From: Rotaria sordida
Lineage: Eukaryota > Rotifera > Eurotatoria > Philodinida > Philodinidae
DNA: 64,000 nucleotides
Assembly: GCA_905250125.1 (NCBI GenBank)
Contig: CAJNOL010000624.1
Span: 1-64,000, forward strand
Reading direction: 5' to 3'
The translations under genes and the position numbers were made by a program. The first letter of the stretch is position 1; every line of letters begins with the position of its first letter. The notes under the pieces are model-generated. The model saw only the letters and a list, made by a program, of their open reading frames with translations, had not been told where the DNA came from and made no database searches. Below, piece by piece: positions 49,494-60,640 of the stretch.

Positions 49494-50522
49494 TTAATCA
49501 TCACGTCGCGTATCAATATTATCTGGATATTTAATTAGCGTAAGGTCTTCATCGAAAATTTCTTCCATTGTAAAACCACATGTACTAATTATATTAAAAT
49601 GACGATCAAGTTCATCAATACGTTCTTTACCAAGTTTTTCATATACTTCACGTAATAAACGTAATGAACGATTACGATGAAACATAACTAAACATTGTTC
49701 TTCATCATCAGGCCATCGATCATCAATGTCACATACTTGAGTTAAATACATTGGACATCGATTAGGATTACAATCCCAATTATGATTATGATCAAATATA
49801 CCATTAGTTCCATCTCGTGCTTTTTCACAATCTTCAACTTTTTTTCCACAAAAATAACACCATAATTGTGCACATGTCGGACAAGTCATATGTGTGCAAG
49901 CATCATCTTTCATACCAGCTAAACCACATTTTGGACAAGCAATTTTTTGACCTGATTCTAAATATTCATCAACTATGTGTTTATCATCAGCTAATTCAGC
50001 ACATTTAAAATGTTTATCCATTTCAGCTAGTTCTTCATCAGTACCATAATCACTTTGAAATTTTGGACAAACTTTTCGACATATTAAACATGATACTTTA
50101 AGACATTGTTCATGTTGACAATGAAAAATATGTGAAGCATTTATATTACGTATAGCAGCAAAACTACAAAATGGACAATGATCTAAACGTTCATCTTCGT
50201 CAAGAAAATGTTTTGACCAAGCAAATATAAGCATATGTTGATCATAAAATTCAATTTGTTCTGGTGTTAATTGTCGTTCAAATACACTAGGATTTAATTC
50301 AATACGACATATTAAACAACGTAAAGGTATATAATTATGTGGTTCAGAAAAAAATAAACGAACAATATTAGTTGAACATTGTGTACAAAAATAATGCCCT
50401 TGTACACATTGTATACCAGAGTCATCAGGTTCTAAATCACTTGTGCAAGCTCCACAAATTGTCTTTTTTTTGTCTTTTTCAGTCGGTGCTGTAACAATGG
50501 TTGAGTCTACTTGTATTGACAT
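49494..50522 (-). CDS. RBR-type E3 ubiquitin ligase (RING-IBR-RING)
   Basis: Single exon, 342 residues, ATG at 50522. RING1: C23, C26, C39, H43, C46, C49, C69, C72. IBR: CPFC at 116-119 through CLIC at 145-148 and onward. RING2: C196/C199, then DDACTHMTC, in which C209 sits where RBR ligases carry the catalytic cysteine (compare GGCNHMVC in HHARI), then C214, C217, C222 and C225. A Cys/His-rich extension and a helical C-terminus follow. RBR enzymes take ubiquitin from an E2 onto the RING2 cysteine before passing it to substrate. The spacing recalls RNF216/TRIAD3 more than parkin, with low certainty. All expected zinc ligands appear present, so it should be functional. A decayed paralogue lies at 62,942-63,896. 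No introns, unlike most neighbours. Confidence 0.88.
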   Translation of the reverse strand: MSIQVDSTIVTAPTEKDKKKTICGACTSDLEPDDSGIQCVQGHYFCTQCSTNIVRLFFSEPHNYIPLRCLICRIELNPSVFERQLTPEQIEFYDQHMLIFAWSKHFLDEDERLDHCPFCSFAAIRNINASHIFHCQHEQCLKVSCLICRKVCPKFQSDYGTDEELAEMDKHFKCAELADDKHIVDEYLESGQKIACPKCGLAGMKDDACTHMTCPTCAQLWCYFCGKKVEDCEKARDGTNGIFDHNHNWDCNPNRCPMYLTQVCDIDDRWPDDEEQCLVMFHRNRSLRLLREVYEKLGKERIDELDRHFNIISTCGFTMEEIFDEDLTLIKYPDNIDTRRDD

Positions 50523-51368
50523 TGTTTATAAGTGAAGTCTAAATAAATTTCAGTAACAAAAATGTACATAGAAGTAAAGAATAAATACCCATTAACAAAA
50601 AAAGAAATGAAGGGAAAAAGCCAAGCAATCGAAGACGTTAAACACAAAAAAGAAAAACCACGAGGTAAAAGAAAAAGAATTGCTTTCGTCTTGTTTTATA
50701 CGCATTGGAAGTTTCCTTTGACAGGAAGAAAGATTGCGACGAATAAAAAAAAACAATTTGTTTACTACATAAAACAGAGAGATGCATGATCATTATTTTT
50801 TAGAAAAATAAAGTTAACATCATCTTTTGATAGAGAAAAAAATATCTAGTCAATAAAATAGATGAAATGATCAATAAATTAATTAATTATAAAATCAGTA
50901 GATTAATTGAATGATTAGTAAATAAAATTTACTGACAGTCAATGAAATCGATCGGTAAGTATAGAAATTGAAATGCGTTATAGTGTGACACACTTTTTTC
51001 TTCTTCTTTTCATATTGTCACCTGATAGACATATCATGTACAACATGTATATAGGTAGTATTTGTTTCTATTCTTTCCTCCAACTTCCGCTCAGAGTCTA
51101 TGAGTAAAACAATAAGATGGATGTGGTGCAATATGTTCTATAAAAGTGATACATCAGATGAAGAGATTGTCGAAGAAAAGTATTAAATAAAGGGAAGCGA
51201 AAGACCTTGCCAAAAAAAAAACAGAGATCAATATATTGGACTAACGAAGCAACATTTGATAATGTTGATTGAGCAGAAACATTAACTAGTAATGAATGGT
51301 CAAAACATTGCGCAAACTATACTCATGTAATGAAAACAGGTAGTTTACTGTGGTTTCATCAATCCGAT

Positions 51369-51402
51369 TACCGGTTTCATTTACCATGGTAAACTACCGG
51401 TA
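51369..51402. repeat. Near-perfect 34-bp palindrome
   Basis: TACCGGTTTCATTTACC and its almost exact complement meet at ATGG/CCATGG; only two of 17 pairs mismatch. An upstream GGTAGTTTACTGTGGTTTC repeats one arm. It could be a cruciform or a dimeric protein site, with no gene nearby. Confidence 0.55.
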
Positions 51403-51714
51403 TAGGTCGGTTAATCAGAAAGTTTTTCGGAAAGAATCAGTTACTCCTACTTGATACCGAACTTAAACGAATTGTGATTTTTTTTCAGAAAATTTTTCCG
51501 GATTTTCGCATCTCACAGTTTAACATGCACCAGATAATATCAGTACGCTGAATCCACCTGTAGTATCAACATAGCATGAAAATGTCTCGTAATTTAGATC
51601 CAGTTCAGAACTTCTATCTCATGTTTCATATGGTCACAACTAGCAAATTGGTTCTTCTATAACTATATAGTTCCTATCCGATCAGAACGTAAGATACTCT
51701 GAAAATAAATATTA

Positions 51715-52401
51715 TTTCAGCTACCAAGTTTTTTTATTGTCTTTAACATCATTGGTGAACTGTATGAACAACAATCTCTAAAAAAATATATTTTTGCAGT
51801 GACATCTATTTTCATTTTAGTTTTTCTATTCATTTTGCTACTGAATGAATCAGCACAAATATAATTTATCTGCTGAACTATGCTATCAGATATTTTTTTA
51901 CTCTATAAATTATACACACTAGCTAGGATCGTAGCACTTAATGTAGAGCAAGTATATGTCAGCTATATAAAGCAGAGAGTGAAAAAAGTTACTATTTATA
52001 AAATTGAAGGTAAGTATAATGATCATAAGGGTGTGGAAGTATAAAGCCTTCGGCACATTAGGAGACTCGCAGTCTTCTATTCTATTTTATTGTTCATAAG
52101 TTACAAGAGAGACTTCTATTGAGTTCCTCAAGAAAAAGTCATATTTTTTGGTAGCCTCGCTAACAATTTTTAGTGTTAATTTATTTTTTGCCCAATGCAT
52201 CGTTTGTAAACAAGTTTATTTCAGCTTTCTCCAGGCATATTGTAAAAGATCTCTGATGTGACTCCACGATATGTTTTCGATAAAGAAAGACTTTTTTTAA
52301 AAAGACTGTTCTCTCCTATTTGCTACTTCTCAAAGTTTTTCTAACTTGGAACTAATACATCACTATGATGATGGAAGGAAAATATTGCCTATAGTCAACT
52401 C
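51715..52401 (+). pseudogene. Unrecognised gene fragment, copy 1
   Basis: Paralogous to 61,141-61,985. Open pieces include IVALNVEQVYVSYIKQRVKK followed by VTIYKIE and a donor (GAAG|GTAAGT), and QSFSNLELIHHYDDGRKILP up to 52,401. Relative to copy 2 it lacks about 200 bp near 51,935 and carries a reading-frame break before the second piece. It is cut off on the right by the hAT MITE. Family unknown. Confidence 0.55.
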
Positions 52402-52665
52402 CAGGGATGTGGCGACCACGGGGTGCAGGGGGGGTGCGCACCCCCTCACTTTTAGAAAATTTTCGCTTTTTCCCAGCAAAAATTTGTTAAATTTATTGAA
52501 AAAAAAGATCGTGAGATGGAAAAATAAGGATCTGCACCCCCCCCCCCACTTTTTAAAATTTCGTAAATGCATTATTTCATGTTCAAAAATTTTTTAAATA
52601 CACCCTCAATTTTTCAAAAAATTTCTCTTGCACCCCTCCACTTTTTTCTCTTCGCCACATCCCTG
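52402..52665. mobile_element. hAT-type MITE, copy 2 (264 bp)
   Basis: Near-identical to 11,033-11,290 with the same 14-bp TIR CAGGGATGTGGCGA; it differs mainly in the C and G runs. The flanking 8-mers GTCAACTC and GTCTCAAC do not match cleanly, so one flank was altered after or during insertion. The paralogous unfilled sequence at 61,978 continues smoothly from GTCAACTT. Confidence 0.88.
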
Positions 52666-52920
52666 GTCTCAACGATGTTCATGATAATTATATAGAAGAA
52701 TTTCTATTTCATACAAAAACATATTTAACGAAAAATGTCAACCTTTTTATTGAATATGAATCTTTAGAACGAATAACACACAATTTCACAAGAGAATGCA
52801 CACGAATTAATTGTGCAAAAGTTGATAAATTATATTTATGTGGTAATGATGAATTGAAATGTGAAAATTCTTTAGGAAAATATTTTCCTATTGCCAAAAT
52901 AATTAATCCAAGAAGATATT
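52666..52920 (+). CDS. Orphan 3' exon, cysteine-containing
   Basis: The frame is open from the MITE edge to TGA at 52918-52920, about 84 codons. It begins LNDVHDNYIEEFLFHTKT. A cysteine-bearing centre (RECTRINCAKVDKLYLCGND) follows, and it ends GKYFPIAKIINPRRY. It has coding-like composition but no start, so it is a last exon or fragment. It may belong to the gene fragment left of the MITE, though the paralogous copy at 61,985 continues differently. Family unknown. Confidence 0.4.
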
Positions 52921-53907
52921 GAAAAAGAACAACAATCTTATATTTAATAAAAGAAAATTATCTTTTATTAAAATACAAAAAAATAATCTAAATTGAAAGA
53001 TTTTCCATAACAAATATATGGGTGGAATATATATTAAGTGAAAAGAATTTGTTCAAATTTTGTTTTTCTTTCGAATAAATTTTTTTCTAACAATTTTATT
53101 CGAAGTCAATTCTGATATGGAATGAATTTTGTCAATGTTTCAATGTCTTAATTATAGAATCTAATAAGACTGGAACCATGATATTTCATCTTGCATTATT
53201 ATCATTTGATCTTTGTCTTATCGCTCATTAAAACAAAATGTTTCTTTTTGAATTAACACATTGTATCCGATCGTATTGAAAATATATTTCGATTTGAATG
53301 AGTTCAGGTAGATCATCTGTGGTCTTATATTCATTAGATACTATAAAAAATAACAAACAGTTAAGATAAAAATGAATAGAGTTTTCTTAGATATCATAAA
53401 TAATTATTGTATAATATTATTATTAACAATTCAATGGTAATAAGCGATACTTGTTCGATGTCTCTCTCTGCAATGTATATGTGAATTGTAAATGATTTGT
53501 ACAATGAATATCGTTTCTCAATGTATTTGTTCTGCTACGACTATTCAAACTTACAATCAATTCTCATTCTCATTTAAAAAAGTGTAATACGCTTAGTTAA
53601 GTTACAAGTCGAACGGAACGGATTGTCCTTTTTTTTCACATAAAATTATTTTGAATTTTACTACATCATTTATTGATTTATTCATTTGATTGTTCATCAG
53701 ATCTCGATTGTTTTCTAAATTTAAGAGTACAAATATCTTTCAAATGTATATTGTTCGCTAGTATGTGAAGTATTTAATGTTGAACGCTATTTGTGTTCTT
53801 GAAGATAAAAAGAAAAAGAAAAATATCGACTTATTTTAGCATCGAAAGATTTGTAAAAAAATCTATTTATTCCTTTTTTTCTTTGAAAAAATTCGTTAAT
53901 CATCTAT
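52921..53907. other. Intergenic, no gene seen
   Basis: AT-rich with long A/T runs; no exon, array or element end was recognised. Confidence 0.45.
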
Positions 53908-54539
53908 TTATTTTTTCAAGTAATCCTTAATTTTTAAAACTTCTGGTTCTTGTTCAGATATGATTCTTGGTTTGTTTTCTTGAATGACTTCTGCCAAGAT
54001 ATCGAATGCATCAACACCACTATCTTCTTGTTCACCATCGATATCTTTTTGTTCAACAACAACTTGTGTTGATGAATTCATTTGTAATGTACTATCACCT
54101 TTTTCAGTTGATTTTTATTTGAAATTATTTAATTCGATTAGCATTTCATTAGTTATAATATGCACGGTATGATCGAATTCATTTTCATTGATCAGTCTAT
54201 CTGTAATAAACGAAAATAAGGTTGACCTTTTTTTCTTATGGAATATCATCATATCTTACTCGAGTTTTTTTAAACTCTTGTTAAAATTGACAAAGGAATT
54301 GATTTGTAATGTTTTTCTTATATCATAACCAAGACCAATTTGATTGTTCTAAAACAAATGAAATTATTTTTGTACTTTATCTTTTTATCGCACAAAAATA
54401 ATTTGCTTACTTCTATACGAAAACTTATTTCACCTGTTTTTATAGCAATAACTAATGCAAATTTCATATCTTCATAGATGTGGTTTAATGCCAATCGTCT
54501 ATTGGAAGCATTTGCCAATTCGACGAAATCAGAATTCTT
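53908..54539 (-). pseudogene. Truncated spliced gene, unknown family
   Basis: Three pieces join in phase: 54539-54411 (starting KNSDFVELANASNRRLALNH), 54348-54260 (NNQIGLGYDIRKTLQINSF) and 54196 downward (LINENEFDHTVHIITNEMLI). Introns are 62-63 bp with GTAAG donors. The third exon meets one in-frame TAA at 54117-54115. The same frame then continues for about 68 residues of acidic, coding-like sequence (QVVVEQKDIDGEQEDSG) to a second stop at 53908. No first exon is visible; an inverted-repeat element sits where it should be. It may be a dying gene, or a shorter live protein if the first stop is genuine. Not recognised. Confidence 0.45.
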
Positions 54540-54615
54540 CTAAAATTCATGAAATAGAATAATATAATTGATAAGATTTTTCTCACGTCATATATGGTAT
54601 GAATGTTTTGGGAAA

Positions 54616-54994
54616 GTTACAACTCGTCACGATTTTTCTTGTCTGGCTTTCGTAACAAATTGACAGTACGAAAGCCCGTAACAGAGGTTTCGTAACGACA
54701 GAATCAGGGCTTCCATAACAAAAAATCAGAGCTATCGTAACGAATTTTACAGGGTGATCGTAACCGGTGGTTTGATATGTGGCTTCGTTACAATATCCCT
54801 AATTTTTGTTACGAAATCCCTGTTGGCTCGTTGCGAAAACTCTGAAACTGTTACGGACTCCCTGTAAATAACAGCTACGATTGCCCTGTAAATTTTGTTA
54901 TGATATCCCTGTTTTTTCGTATATCCCTATTTTTAACGTTACGAAAGCCTTGTTTTTTCTGAAAAATTCAACTCGTCACGTGACGAGTTGCAAC
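54616..54994. mobile_element. Inverted-repeat element with CGTAAC/CCCTGT units
   Basis: The ends are GTTACAACTCGTCACG (left) and the complement of GTTGCAACTCGTCACG (right). The right end also carries an internal palindrome AACTCGTCACGTGACGAGTT. Inside, 19-25 bp degenerate units (TTTCGTAACGA...CAGGG) run one way in the left half and the other way in the right half (CCCTGTT...GTTACGA). No coding sequence, and no clear target duplication. It interrupts the 5' side of the pseudogene at 53,908-54,539. Confidence 0.6.
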
Positions 54995-55659
54995 CTCCTC
55001 AATGGTCTTTTTGATGATGTATTCATGGAAAATTTTATAGAAAAACTTGAATTTGTCGCCTTGATTCATAATTAACCTAAAACATAAAAGATATCATTTA
55101 ATGTGTGAAAAATCTCGGATAGAGAAAATTGTTGAAAAAAACGAAAAAATATTTTATATAGATTATTTATATTCTGATGTTATTTCGATTCTTTCGTTTA
55201 TCCATCTTTTACATTTAGATTTTATTCCTCTTTCGCGGTTTCCAAATTTCATGGATAAAACAATTGTTCATATAAAGTATTGGAAAAAAAATTTCTACAT
55301 AAATCACAATATTCTAAAAGACAAAAAGTATTTGAATCAGAGATAATTGAAAAAAGAAAGGATATTTTGTACTGAAATTTTCTTAAAAAACATTCTCTTT
55401 ATTTTTTTTTCTCATTTTGAAAGTCACCGTATAGATGTCGTAGAATAATTAGAAATATTCTCAGCACATTATTTATGTCTAAACATAAATTTTGTTTTTT
55501 GTTACAACAGTCAATTTTCACTTTTTACTTATCTTTTTTTACGTAATAATCAAATGTAAAAATAGAACAAGATCTATTAATTATTTTTTCGAAACATGAA
55601 ACCTTTCTATTCATTGTTAAATCTCTCCAGTTGCTCGTAAAACATTCAAAATCCCAGGA

Positions 55660-55990
55660 CGAACAATCCTACAGTGGATCCCATCGGATCCTATCCAATC
55701 CTATCCAGATCCTATAGGATTTTATTGGATCCGGGTCACGATCCGACTAACGGATCCATAGTATTGGAATCCGATAGGATACTATAGGAACCTCGTCGGA
55801 ATCTGACTGCTGGAGTTCCTATCGAATCCGACTGTTGAATTTGATCGGATCTCTGTCGGATCCGATCGGATGTCTCTCGGATTCCAAAACTAGGATTTGT
55901 TCGTCGGATCGGGGCCCAGATTCCGATCGGATTTTGTAGGACTCGTTGGATCCTATAAGATACCATCGGATCCGTGTCGAATTGATTGAC
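55660..55990. repeat. GATCC-rich degenerate repeat, locus 2
   Basis: Words such as ATCGGATCCTATCC, ATCCTATAGGATTTTATTGG and TCGGATCCGATCGGATGTC repeat with no fixed period over 330 bp, with higher GC than the surroundings. It shares its word family with 5215-5535. The Ile/Arg/Ser-rich frames across it are artefacts. Confidence 0.65.
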
Positions 55991-56357
55991 CTGGGATGAT
56001 TAAAATTGTACAAACATAGATGTGTAGTTTTTCAAAATTTCGAACATCCCATTTGTAACAAAATTTAAGATCGCATTGCATTTTGTTCTTTTTTCTTTTC
56101 AAATAATTTTTAATGATTCAAGTGAACGATTTTACCAGACAGAAAGAGAAGATTCATTTCAAGAAGAATTTTTAGAACAAATTTTATTTAATATGATTGA
56201 ATGAATCCTGCTTATTTAGTGTGCAAAATGACAGACAATCAGTATTCTATGCTTTTCTTTTTGTCCAATCTATGATTTTTGCTTTACTTTAACGTTGTCC
56301 AACATGATCTAAAGATCATCGAAAAGAGAACCTATGTGTCTCCATGGATGAAACCAA

Positions 56358-56391
56358 CTGATGAGATCTTTAGGCTAGATCGAAACGCGTC
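56358..56391 (+). ncRNA. Hammerhead-ribozyme-like core
   Basis: CTGATGA is followed by stem II (GATC, 9-nt loop, GATC), then GAAA and CGCGTC. This reproduces the conserved hammerhead core order CUGAUGA - stem II - GAAA - stem III - UH. ACGCGU is self-complementary, as in the dimeric hammerheads described in Penelope-like retroelements and retrozymes. I could not build a good stem I from the flanks, so this copy may be decayed. No reverse transcriptase lies nearby. Confidence 0.4.
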
Positions 56392-56675
56392 ATCAGTGCT
56401 TACCTCATTCTCTCACCATCCCCATCAACCTTTTTCATTTGCACATCTTTTTAAAAGTGCTTAATATTGTATTGGAGAGAAAAAAGAAAGAGAATAGAAA
56501 AAAAACTGCGAAATAAGTCAATGACTTAAATCTTTTGTGATGCAATTCATTTCAACGCGTAGTCTGTATCAAGTCCATCACAATTATCGTTATTATCTAT
56601 ATCCTTATTCAGATTACTTTTAGTAATAAGTTCAGCAATCAAAACAGTAAGAGGAGTAGCAAATAGTATCCTTAA

Positions 56676-57325
56676 CCCTTTGACGGCGAAGCCCGTAAAT
56701 TTACGGTTTCAAACTGAATAGGATGATAACGCTTTTATTCACTATTTTTTTTCTGTGGTTTTTGAAGACCGCTTGAAGAAACTCACTAGCGACATGTTGT
56801 GACAACTAGGGGTCTCTTTCGTAACTTACTTTCGATGACTCATACGAGACCAATCGTTTTATTTGGTATTCCAGAATATTCTGTTGAAGTAGTATAAATA
56901 GGAATGCCCTTATCATGTAAATCGTACAGAGTGATTGAATAAAATTATATTTGCAAAGAGACGGCAATAGTACTAATTGTTATTACTCAACTTTATACAT
57001 TACACTGACTCTTTTTGGCATATTCTGAATTTTTTTCTGGATTATTATGGCATCTATTAGTACAACTGATTCTGATGTTGCTGAAAGCCTTACAGATTCC
57101 GAATTAGACGATGAATTAGACACTGATTCTACTTGCGAGTTTGATAATGAATTCGATAATGAAGATAGCGAACAGCATAGACAGGAATCTTTTGCAGAGC
57201 GAAGCATCTTTAAATCGACTCTAATAAATCAAACACTTCTAATCAGTGCTAACTGAGATAGCATAATTGATTTCGGTAATTCAACTTCACTTTTTATCGG
57301 AAAAAATAAGTCCACCGTCAAAGGG
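56676..57325 (+). mobile_element. piggyBac-type non-autonomous element (650 bp)
   Basis: TTAA (56,672-56,675 and 57,326-57,329) flanks perfect 11-bp ends CCCTTTGACGG / CCGTCAAAGGG, diagnostic of the piggyBac superfamily. A palindrome CCGTAAATTTACGG follows the left end. An ATG at 57,047 opens a 69-codon acidic frame (STTDSDVAESLTDSELDDEL) like the disordered N-terminus of piggyBac transposases. The catalytic domain is missing, so this is an internal deletion derivative. Confidence 0.88.
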
Positions 57326-58560
57326 TTAATTAAACGAAACATTCTTTAGTTTGTTTAAATGAAAAACATTTTTCAGAAATGATTTCCAATAAAATATTTG
57401 AATTTATCCCATTGAAATTTTAATCTATTTTGTCAAACATTACTTGAAAAGGAATGTTGAAATGTTTAGAGGCAGAAATTTCGACCTTCGAACTGCCGTG
57501 ACAGACATGTTGAAAAAGCTTTATCACAAATGTGACAGATATACATATGATCGCACAAGGGAAAGTGAGAGAGAGAGGATAACGATCTTTTGTGATGTAA
57601 AGGGATATTTGGAAGAAAAATTCGAATGATGTGAAAAGGTATTGTCAAATGACAGAATCGAACCATTTCGTTGTTGTCAGAAGTTGGAGGATTGTCGTGT
57701 TTGACATTTTGAATCCCATACGGATAACGCTAAATGCTTTTTATATAGAAATAATTTTTATCAAATACATGAAAATTGATTTAAATTAGAAGAAAATTTG
57801 TTAATTCTCATATTAACATTTGATTAAACTCTGAAAAGTTTCTTTTATTTATAGAATAAAATAATATTGAAATGAGATCAATACTAGGATAATCTCTGAA
57901 AGAAAAATCTTTTTTTGTTATTGAAAGAGAATATAAATAAATCTCTTCATCACCTTCAACAATGAAAATCTTTCAATGAATGAGAAAGAAAAAAAAACAT
58001 TTGTCTTCATCGATGAATTATTTGTTTAAAAAGAATTTTTCTTCATCAATATATGATTGATCTTGTCAATGTCAGTTCATTATTATGAAAATCAATAATC
58101 ATTCTTAATTTAAATGATTTGTTTCGAAGAAAAAAATCATTTCCTTTTAACAATTTTATTTTTTTTCGTTTTTCAAATGTAGAATTTTAATGAAATTGTC
58201 ACACATACGAAAAGAAATATTGGATGTTTTTAGATCTGATAGGTCAATATTTTGAAGAAATCTTTTTTAATGAAGATTTATCAAATGTTTTATTAGAAAG
58301 AAAAATCTTTTTATTGTGAATGTGTTTCAAAGAGATATATCAGATTTGAATTAAATTATTAACAATCTTTTCTAAATCATTTAATCATGATGAAAAAGAA
58401 TTGAGATACAGTTAAACCTCTCATAGTGGACATCTCCATATAGTTGCATGAGTTGGCCAATTCGAGTTCGAATATAAATGACTCTTGAAAGCCTCCTGAC
58501 GATTATAAAATAATTCAAAAAAAAAATTCAACAAGGCCTTCCGAGTCGGAAAAAAATTTT
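57326..58560. other. Intergenic, no gene seen
   Basis: One 61-codon frame at 57,444-57,629 (plus) has mixed composition (MKRNVEMFRGRNFDLRTAV) but no splice partners or family. The remainder is AT-rich. Confidence 0.4.
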
Positions 58561-58745
58561 CTCAATTATATAATTCTAATTGACATGCCTTATTCATGTA
58601 AAATTTTTGCCAAAGGTCAAAGTTTGAATTATAACTCAATTATATAATTATAATTCAGATGGCTTATCCATGTAAAATTTTGGCTAAAGGCCAAAGGCTA
58701 AAGTTTGAATTATAACTCATTTATATAATTATAATTGACATGGAT
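58561..58745. repeat. Tandem repeat, 74-81 bp unit, 2.4 copies
   Basis: Units start at 58,561, 58,635 and 58,716 with CTCAATTATATAATT or CTCATTTATATAATT, then AATTGACATG(C/G), CCATGTAAAATTTT, (C)CAAAGG and AAGTTTGAATTATAA. Unit 2 carries an extra GGCTAAAGGCC-like stretch. Confidence 0.85.
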
Positions 58746-59449
58746 TAGCCTTATAAATATCGATACGAAATTTTAGTACAGGCCGGTTTCTGAAATGATC
58801 GTACGGTTATGGAAGAGAAGAAAAACCGATCACTTCTGCTTCGAATGGTCACGTCAACTTGATATACTTCATAATCTGAATCGCAAATTAGTGGGTACAA
58901 CTCTGTCTGAGGGTGAAGGCGAAAGGAATGATAATAAACTCGATGTCCTTGCAAACGAAACAGACAAAATCAAGAATTTTCTACAACAATAGATTCCAAA
59001 TTGTTTAATCTTGATCAGAAATATATGTACAAACCAAACAGGTCGCTAAAGGCCACCATACATGTGAACATGGACTCAACTATATGAGTCATCGACAACA
59101 ATGACCCAAGGTATTACAGATATCTTAGTCTTCTACTCATATTATTACAAATCATTCTTTTAGGTTTCAACCACTGAATTCGATTAATGCGATTCATTAC
59201 GAAAAAATATTACACAATAACTCAAACTCATAATGAATTACTTTCTAAAGCCATATTTACCTGAATACAATTTCTATCGAAATCATTTTCAAATTGATAT
59301 AATTATCTACAAATATGCGAAAAACTCCATTTAACATAAACAATCCAATTCCATCTAAAAATTCTTTCCCAGTTATTATTCATACGATTCCATACATAAT
59401 AAAAAATGCTTCCAAGTTAACATTTCAATGATGCACACGGTAGTTTTTT

Positions 59450-59954
59450 TGATTCTAAACATACCTGATGATTGATAGTCTAAGCAACTATCGCAATGCG
59501 TCGTATGATGCTTTGAATCATCTTTTCTCTTTAAAACTCACACACTCAAGACAGTTTTCTATTACTATTTTTTATAAAGTAACAGTGAAATATTCAAATC
59601 CTGTTTTGGCCTTTTTAATTCAAAATAGACGAAGCCATTTGATAAGATCCTTAAGCATTTTCGAAATACCTGCTATCCTGATAGCTATAACTCACCGTTT
59701 TATTAGAATATCTACGTTAATAATACATAAATTTCTCATTCTTTTTTTTAAGTTAATTTTTGAGAGTTTCTCAATTTTTGATTCACTCTTAAGAATTTTC
59801 TTTGAAATCTTGATAATTTCTTTATTTATGTAGAATTTTTATTCCGAACTTACCTGACGACTGATCCCTTAAGCAAGGATCGAAACATATATATCGTAAG
59901 AAGCTTGGAATAATTTCTAATGAAACTCACATCCTCACTCTCACCCCTTATTCC
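59450..59954. repeat. Low-complexity flank with repeated ACCTGA motif
   Basis: Two similar 50-bp stretches (59,461 and 59,851) begin ACCTGATGATTGATAG / ACCTGACGACTGATCC and continue AAGCAACTATCG / AAGCAAGGATCG. They lead into the 167-bp array. The hydrophobic frame between them is not supported as a gene. Confidence 0.45.
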
Positions 59955-60640
59955 AGTACCTTATACTATAGAAAACAATGTTGAGATCAGATTTTTATCG
60001 TGTAGAATAAAAAAGTACTGCCAGGATTTCTTTCTTCCTTTAAATACCATTAGTTTTTTGAGAGAATGTTCTCGGAGACCTTCCTTTCACTAATCTCTGG
60101 AATTTTTTTGATTATTCCATACGAGCGACCAATACGATAGAAAATAACGTTGAGATTAGATTTTTCTGAGGTATAATAAAAAAGTTCTGTGAGGATTTCT
60201 TTTTCCCTGAAATACCATTAGTTTTTCAGAGAATGGTCTTGGAGACCTTCCCTTCACTAATGTCTGGAATTTTTTTGATTATTCTGTAGCAGTTACTTAT
60301 ACATAGAAAATACCGTTGAGATCAGATTTTTAGCTTTTAAAATAACAAAATTACGAGAGGTTTTAATATTTGAAATAGAAGCCTTGCTTTTGCAGCAAGT
60401 CTTAGAGGCACCCTTTGTATCAGGATATTCTGGCAATTTTTTCATTATCTATTTCCCGTATAGGATGGAAATGAAAATAAGGTTGAGATCAGAGTTTTGG
60501 CTTAAAGAATGACAAAGTTCCGTGGGATTTTAATATTTGGCTTAAATACCTTATTTTTGAAGGAAGTCTTGGAGAATCGGTTTGTATCAAAATATCGTGG
60601 GAGTTTTTTGTGATCATTCGATTCGACATCTCAAACTGAT
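59955..60640. repeat. Tandem array, about 167-bp unit, 4 copies
   Basis: The marker GTTGAGAT(C/T)AGA begins at 59,980, 60,149, 60,315 and 60,482, giving periods of 169, 166 and 167. Other shared parts are AAAGTNCTGNNAGGATTTCTTT, AAATACC, GTCTTGGAGACCTTCC and TCTGGAATTTTTTTGATTAT. Copies 1-2 are closest; copies 3-4 are diverged. Non-coding. Confidence 0.88.

Noticed and set aside
55736-56013. Overlapping Ile/Arg/Ser-rich frames
   Set aside because: They come from the GATCC-rich repeat.
56296-56325. Second hammerhead-like core (ATGATCTAAAGATCATCGAAAA)
   Set aside because: The CUGAUGA box is missing; only the GATC hairpin and GAAA resemble the true core downstream.
59468-59833. 121-residue hydrophobic frame
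   Set aside because: Composition mirrors AT-rich repeat DNA, it lies between two related repeat pieces, and no family or splice structure supports it.
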